From Mytilus trossulus (taxonomy: Eukaryota > Mollusca > Bivalvia > Mytilida > Mytilidae): DNA of 64,000 bases. Below the pieces are notes generated by a model. The model saw nothing but the letters and a program-made list of their open reading frames with translations. It was not told the origin of the DNA and ran no database searches. The position numbers were made by a program, and so were the translations under genes. Below are positions 58,191 to 64,000 of the stretch, piece after piece (positions within the stretch are counted from its first letter, which is position 1; each line of letters opens with the position of its first letter). The stretch spans positions 17,469,862 through 17,533,861 of the forward strand of contig NC_086379.1 of assembly GCF_036588685.1 (NCBI RefSeq). The letters run 5' to 3'.

Positions 58191-58312
58191 AGGGGCGGGG
58201 TCCAACTATTTATCCCCATTTAAATGCATTGATCGGCCAAAAAACTTGAAGGGGGGTTCCAACCCCTGGAACCCCTGGATACGCCAATGCACTGTTACTA
58301 TTATAAACACTC
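58125..58312 (-). mobile_element. MITE with GGCGTATCCAGGGG / CGATCCAG termini, complete copy
   Basis: Read on the minus strand it runs from GTGCATTGGCGTATCCAGGG through TTTTGGCCGATCAATGCATT to ATGACTGGATCGCTCCTGC. It is related to the element at 33297. Only its first two thirds are in the left arm (56265-56366). Confidence 0.6.
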
Positions 58313-59759
58313 CAGGAAGTGATCCCACCAATTCATGCAACAGTCGGCTTATCTCATTTTCAACATCTAAAATTTGACAACTTTGGTACAATTTCTATTT
58401 GAATTTAAGCTCTTGAGGTAAAATTATAATCATATTGACAAAGCTTCTCTTGAATTTACCTAAAACAATTTCAACATTTCATGCGAATTCAGTGAACTAG
58501 TGTATGTTCCAAAAAATTAAAAAGCTTACATATCTGTTATATAAATTAAACCTGGACATTGATAGAGCTTCCTGTTTCCATTCTCAACTTTTCGTTTTTA
58601 AAAATCAAGCTGGAAGTATAAACCAAGATTTGAAAATTTTCATTTGTTATGCCACTCTGACACATAGGGGTACTATGTTTTTTCCGTCTGAGCGTCCGTT
58701 CATTCGTTCGTCTGTCTGCCCTGCTTCTATTAAAGTTTTTGGTCAAGGTAGTTTTTGATGAAGTTGAAGTCCAATCAACAGTTAATTCAACTTGAAACTT
58801 TAAGTGCACATACTCCCTGTGATATAATCCTTCTAATTTTGCCAAATAACAGTTTTTACCCCAATTTCACGGTCCACTGGACAAAGAAAATGATAGTGTG
58901 GTGGGGCATCCATGTACAATGGACACATTCTTATTTTGTAATTAGTTTGTAAAACAAAATATTTTACACAACAAATTGGTCATTATTGATATCGATAACA
59001 GGAGGAATACATATGCTTGTAATCATAAGATGATAAAGTCTGTCTATAAAGATCCTATGTTAAAAGTTTTGACCATGAATAACCATGAATAACCGAGCTT
59101 TTTATTTCCATTTTCACAATTTTAATGTACACATCATATTTAACACAAGAATTACTTTTTTTAATACTAATTTCTATAGGACTTCTTAAGATAAACATCA
59201 GAAAGTATTTACTATTTATATCCCAATTCGAAAGTTTCAACCACCAATAACCAAGATTTTTTTTTCAATTCCAGTTATTAGTTTTTCTGTCTCAAATCTA
59301 ATATTCAACTAAATTACCCAAATATTAGTACTGATAACTAAAGGACTTCACAAAATAAACATAAAATAGTATGTTCTTTTTTTTATATAGATCAATTTCA
59401 AAAATATTAACCATTAACAACGGAGATTTTCTGCGTTTCCAGTTTTCGACGTTTTTTCACTAAAAATCCCTCATTTCACCTCAAAATTACTTCAATATGA
59501 ATAATAATTGCTAATGGACTACTTAATAGTCTATTAAGATAAGGTTTCCTGTCTTCCACAAGCTTTAGGTCTAAAAATGCAACAATATATAATATTTTTT
59601 CGAATTTTCCAGTTTTCAGCATTTTTTCTCTAAAAACCACATATTTCACCCAAAATAACCTTTTCCGCAAATAATATCAATGTATAGTTTTAGTATGTTG
59701 TTAGTACAAGGCTATATTATAATTTTCACTAAAAAAGCTTGTGTTGCAATTAGTTGGAG
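58191..59759 (-). repeat. Right arm of the large inverted duplication
   Basis: Reverse complement of 54797-56366, 1,569 against 1,570 bases. The arm ends at TTAGTTGGAG, after which the flanks differ. Confidence 0.95.
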
Positions 59760-60241
59760 GTTGAGTGATTTTAGAGCTAGATTGACTAGGCTAATTCACT
59801 AGATTTGAACATCAGAAAACTATTCAGAGGTCGAAATTAGCGCTGGTCCGGTGGTCTTAAAACAGTAGAATTTTGCGTCGGACCAGTAGATGTTGTCATC
59901 TGGTAGTCCTGCGGACCAGTAGACATTTATCCATAAAAATCCCTGATTGCATTGCAATCTCGGTTTGTTTACAACAAATTACCTGCGAAATCAACTACAC
60001 GGCACTAGGAAATATTACAATTGATCAAGTTAATCAATATCTCGGGTGAGCGTCCTTCACAACAACGCAAAATGTATAATACTTTGGAAGGAGTTAAACC
60101 GCCGGACAAAAGTATTGAAAAAAGTGACATTCAATAAGAAGGTTGGAATAAGGTTAATAAAATTGACAAAAGGAAACGTAAATAAACAAATAAATAGTCG
60201 ATCATAATGTAATAAATTGTATAACATGTGAAAAATTTGCA
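59760..60241. other. Flank of the inverted duplication, possibly transposon-derived
   Basis: GGTCCGGTGGTC, GTCGGACCAGTAGATG and GCGGACCAGTAGACAT are three related words within 110 bases, unlike their surroundings. They precede the hAT-like fragment and may belong to it. Confidence 0.35.
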
Positions 60242-60613
60242 GTGACGGACCTAGAAAAGAAACGTATTTTTGTAACGGCATTTTCAAACTTTAAGTTAGG
60301 TACTGTACTTGCTCATGTACGATCAGAACAGTTACAAAAAATATACGGCAAAAAGGTGCGGAAAACACCAGAGGGATCAAAGGCAGGGAAAATCATTCAA
60401 ACTTTAAATCAAAACATTTTCAGAAGGTTGGTGAACATATTAAGAAATGTACATGCTGATGTTAAGAACAGACGCCCATTCACAGATTTTCTTTTTGGTA
60501 CTGACGAGATTAAAGGTGTATTGGACAGTCATAACTACTATCGTCTTAGTTTTGATTTTAAAATTTCAAATGAATGGTTCAAAGGAACACGAAAGTTTAG
60601 TGCTGAAAGGTAG
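60242..60613 (+). pseudogene. hAT-type transposase-related (KIAA1586-like) N-terminal fragment
   Basis: The frame of 123 codons contains FSNFKLGTVLAHVRSEQLQK, like the end of a BED-type finger, and LVNILRNVHADVKNRRPFTD followed by F and DEIKG. The latter match the RNVHAIIKK-x-RPF-D..DE-KG stretch of KIAA1586/ZNF862-type hAT-derived proteins. It starts just after an AG (TTTGCAG), and GAAAG|GTAGAG near its end could be a donor. No catalytic region follows. It may be one exon of a domesticated gene or, more likely, a broken transposon copy. Confidence 0.5.
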
Positions 60614-60768
60614 AGAAGTACACAACAACCTTCATGTATTAGAAGTTTTACTGCGTCACTCAAGTGGACGCGAATGAAAATTAATACGATGCTCTATATT
60701 AGGTAGGCAAACAGTTATACGTTTTTTTATGTAATGCAAATTGACTTTGACTTTTTATTGACGAGTAC

Positions 60769-60797
60769 TCAAATAATAATAATAATAATAATTAATT
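60769..60797 (+). repeat. (AAT)n microsatellite
   Basis: About eight AAT units followed by TTCTTTATTTATAGAGGGTG, which looks like the tail of a dispersed element. Confidence 0.85.
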
Positions 60798-61315
60798 CTT
60801 TATTTATAGAGGGTGAACTCAGTTAGTTACAATAATCTAATCTTCCCTGAGGCCCAAATAGACTGTAACCGTTTGTCCATTGTACCAGCAAACAACATAT
60901 GATTATGTGTTAAACAACACTCCATATGATACACCGGAACAGGAGTGGTACATTTGATCAATGGCATAAAAAGGAATGGACACTCAATGCACATGGACAA
61001 ATGTTTAAACTGCTAAAACACCAGGTAAAAAAAAGCTGTGTAAGTAATAAATGAAAATTGGTGTAGATTACCATATGTATTTCGAAAAGATACTGCGATT
61101 TCAAATAACAATGTCAAACACTATGAATTCAAAGCGGGATTGCAAGCTTAAGAAAAAAGTAGGATTTTCAAATCTTTGCAATAAAGATGACTTAACTTTT
61201 CAACTATTAACATGATGTGAAAAAAACCCAATTTTTATAACAAAATAATGTACATGCATAAGCAATTTTGTGTTTGTCAAAATGTTACTAATAAATAAAC
61301 AGGATACGATTTAAA
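60798..61315. other. Intergenic, nothing recognised
   Basis: No gene. The start may be the end of the repeat whose AAT tail precedes it. Confidence 0.3.
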
Positions 61316-61422
61316 AAAAGAAGAAGATGTGGTATGATTGTCAATGAGACAACTTTCCACAAAAGACAAAAATGACTCAGACATTAACAACTATAGGTCA
61401 CCGTACGGCTTTCAACAACGAG
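61316..61422 (+). repeat. Family B, truncated
   Basis: GAAGATGTGGTATGATTGTC, GGTCACCGTACGGCTTTCAA, then similarity stops at CAACGAGG. Confidence 0.7.
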
Positions 61423-62916
61423 GTTGACTTTTTATGCAAAAATGCCAATTACGATATCAAATTGATGTCATCAACATGTCAAAATTGACGTATACACACA
61501 TTATTTATTGTAGTATTCTATATGAACATACTTTTGTTGGTTTTCTCAAAATCATTTTAACTTATTAACATTGTACCATACTTAAATCAACTAAAGATAA
61601 TAGAAAAACCTAAACAAATGATTGAACACAAAACCGAAATTGTAATGCACAAAAAAGAAGATGTCAAAACATTAACTATAAAAGTTTGTTTTTGCCTAAA
61701 TGTGTATGAATTTCATCATAAAACTATTAAACGTATGACTTCTGTTTGACTTTGTGTCAGCACATTTGTAATATTCTGAATTCTTATTTACGAAATCTTT
61801 ACATTTTAAATCTGTTTCTATAGATTCCAAACGTTGTGAATTTGTCTTAAAACTCAGAAATTGTCGTACCATAATCTTAATATTTATTTGTCTAGATATG
61901 TCTAAAAATGTGTTATAGACGTTTTCTGATTATAGAATGTATCTTTTATTACTGTTTTTTGGCATCTTTCAACATGTAATGAAACCATGAGTGTATTGAA
62001 AATGAATAATGATGAATTTCTTCGACCATTTATCTTATTATTTGTCGTCTTTCGTTTTGGACATCTTTTTTCCTATAAAGTACTGGGTGAAATGTGCTTT
62101 TAACTCAACACTAAAATTCTATTCTGATCTATTATTTTTCGTTAGAAACACATTGTTTCACTCTCAATATTTTTTAAAGGACACAATGTATTAAATCTTT
62201 CTAGATCTTCTATATCATCTAATTGAGAGAAAAAAATTATTTATGTTAAAATATTTAAGATACTTTTACCAAAACATGCGTTTGATGGTCATGTTCATTT
62301 GGAATAAGATTAGATTATACTCATGATGTTAACATTGAAAGGGTTAAATCGGAGTGTACATTATAAGTAATAAACTAAGATTATTATGTCATACACTTAG
62401 GTGAAATAATAAACAAAAGACAGAGTTTGAATTATAAATTGTACAAAAATGTAGAGAGAACGGTTTATTTCTTCGAGGATTAGAAAAAAATTAAGATAAA
62501 TTAATTCATTGAATTAAGCAAGTTAAGGTTGCTGGGGTGTCCTCGTCAATCTTGGATTTTGAAATAGCTGATAGCAATCGGTTTATATCTTCAAATGAAA
62601 TGTGCAAGTTTTAAGAGTAGTAGGTAATTTAAGTATAACACTTGTCATGTTCATATATAAAATTATGTATTTTTTTTCATATTTCATAAAAAAAAACCAG
62701 AATCTGACAATTTTGCACAGACTGCAGTGCAAAAAATAGCGCGACCAATCTAACCTTTTAAAATGTATTACATTTTTGAAACAAAACATTACATTAACTA
62801 CATTTTAACAAATTATAAAATGAATTTTTTTTTTTTGAGACAGTTAATACCTTTCACATTGTTTCTGGAAAATATATGCCTGTGATTAAACTGTTTGAAA
62901 AGCTACTAACGGAAAG
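61423..62916. other. Intergenic, nothing recognised
   Basis: AT-rich. Frames at 62009 (plus) and 62583 (minus) are unrecognised. Confidence 0.35.
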
Positions 62917-63170
62917 GGGCTTCGATGGTAAAGTAGTCTAAGTAGTTGCTACTGTAATCACTACCCATCCAACACTGATGCTATGAGTTCGTAACCTGAT
63001 CGGGCGGGTGCAATCGACTCAATTCTTAATTGACTATGTTACTCAATTTTCATATGGAAGGTCGGTGGTTTTCTCACAAAAAAACTGGCCGCCACGAAAT
63101 AACATAAATGCGATGCGTAAATATTAAAGTAGAGTTAAAACACCAAAATTTAAAAAAACCAATCAAACTA
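62917..63170 (+). mobile_element. tRNA-derived SINE with bivalve-type body
   Basis: The head GGCTTCGATGGTAAAGTAGT resembles a tRNA 5' half with box A, and GAGTTCGTAACCTGATCGGG fits box B. The body GGTCGGTGGTTTTCTCAC and the tail CTGGCCGCCACGAAATAAC ... TTAAAACACCAA match what I recall of widespread bivalve SINEs. The part between TTCTC and CTGGCC is shortened. Confidence 0.7.
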
Positions 63171-63309
63171 ATGTGTTGAGAGAAAATCAGACAGTTTTGT
63201 AAAGTATTAAAAAGTAAAATCACAAAGATACTGACCTCTAAGGAAAATTCAATCGGAAAGTCCCTAATCACATGGCAATTTCAAATGACAAAACACATCA
63301 AACGAATGA

Positions 63310-63480
63310 ATTACAACTATCACAATCCTGACTTGATACAGTCATCTTCAAAATGTAGAAAATGGTTGATTGAACCTCGTGTTATAGCGCTAACCCTCTC
63401 ACTTGTACGACAGTCTCACCAAATTCTGTTATATTTACAGTGATGCGTGAACAAAATAGACATAATAAATAACTAAGTCA
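63310..63480 (-). repeat. Family G, antisense
   Basis: CCTGACTTGATACAGTCAT, TTATAGCGCTAACCCTCTCA and CACCAAATTCTGTTATATTT mirror motifs at 30931-31165. Confidence 0.65.
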
Positions 63481-63749
63481 AAACATTGGTACAGCTGAAC
63501 TGTCTTGAGATGAATAATGTTTAGCCTGTTAAAAATGTGTCGAGACAAAAAGACAGTGTGCAGATTTTTAAGACAAAAAGAACAGAAAGATCAGAATAAT
63601 TTAATATAAATTTTAAGTCAGTGTTGAGAAAAAATATCGAACACATAAAATTAACACAATGTTGATACAAATTCAGACAATAAATTTGTAATTGAAGAAT
63701 CTAGTGTGTCAACTGTGAATAACATTTAATGCCATGTAATTGCTAAAAA

Positions 63750-64000
63750 AGTAGTATACGGCGTTTCAAAAGTCATAAATCCATTGAGAGAAAACAATCC
63801 GGGTTATAAACTTAAACTGAGGGTAACACATCAAGGATAAGAGGAAAACAACGAAACAACAGAAACTAAGAAGTGCAACAAAACAATCGACACTGTAACA
63901 CACACATAAACGAACTATAAGATAACAGTAATTTTCCTGACTTGATACAGAACATTTGACATTTTAAGAAAACAACGGTGGGTTTTTGTTGAAAGCCATA
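63750..64000 (+). repeat. Family C, cut by window end
   Basis: AGTAGTATACGGCGTTTCAA, GTCATAAATCCATTGAGAGA, CTGAGGGTAACACATCAAGG and CACACACATAAACGAAC. Confidence 0.7.

Overview
The window is AT-rich, intron-rich, repeat-crowded animal DNA. Its dispersed repeats (antisense Penelope-type reverse-transcriptase relics, several short interspersed families in both orientations, a tRNA-headed SINE with a bivalve-like body) and its gene families point to a bivalve mollusc, most likely a mussel (Mytilidae). The species call rests on recognising repeat families, not on a database search. There is no bacterial or phage character, no CRISPR array and no rRNA.

Three host genes can be supported. (1) Plus strand, 9.5-18.1 kb: a complete three-exon GT14 glycosyltransferase of the core-2/GCNT type (507 codons, all splice phases fit). 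Its first intron holds a 1.6 kb molluscan interspersed repeat and its second a 52-bp minisatellite of about 16 units. (2) Minus strand, 19.8-21.1 kb: an otopetrin-like multipass proton channel, open for at least 423 codons, which appears to lack the first membrane segments. (3) Minus strand, 45.6-53.5 kb: the 3' half of a probable class A G-protein-coupled receptor, found only by joining five short phase-1 exons (TM5, loop 3, TM6, TM7, cytoplasmic tail). Its 5' exons were not found. The three genes have no evident functional link.

Most of the remainder is mobile DNA. 0-8 kb: Penelope-type and non-LTR reverse-transcriptase relics, an inverted-repeat-bounded block, and a 2.3 kb element whose long terminal inverted repeats are built from short palindromes and which keeps decayed Cys-rich coding on the minus strand. 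21-31 kb: a 61-bp direct repeat with splice-site features, a 65-bp tandem duplication, a palindrome-ended element with a 1.1 kb repeat nested in it, a second 1.3 kb palindrome-ended element with Cys-rich coding traces, and a triplicated ~270-bp block. 31-45 kb: mainly dispersed repeats, foldbacks and MITEs, with no gene recognised. 53.6-60.7 kb: a clean 203-bp MITE with a 9-bp target duplication, a large inverted duplication (two ~1.57 kb near-identical arms around 1.82 kb), and a hAT-type (KIAA1586-like) coding fragment. 60.7-64 kb: a tRNA-derived SINE and more repeat copies.

All identifications come from reading the sequence. No alignment, repeat library or expression data were available.
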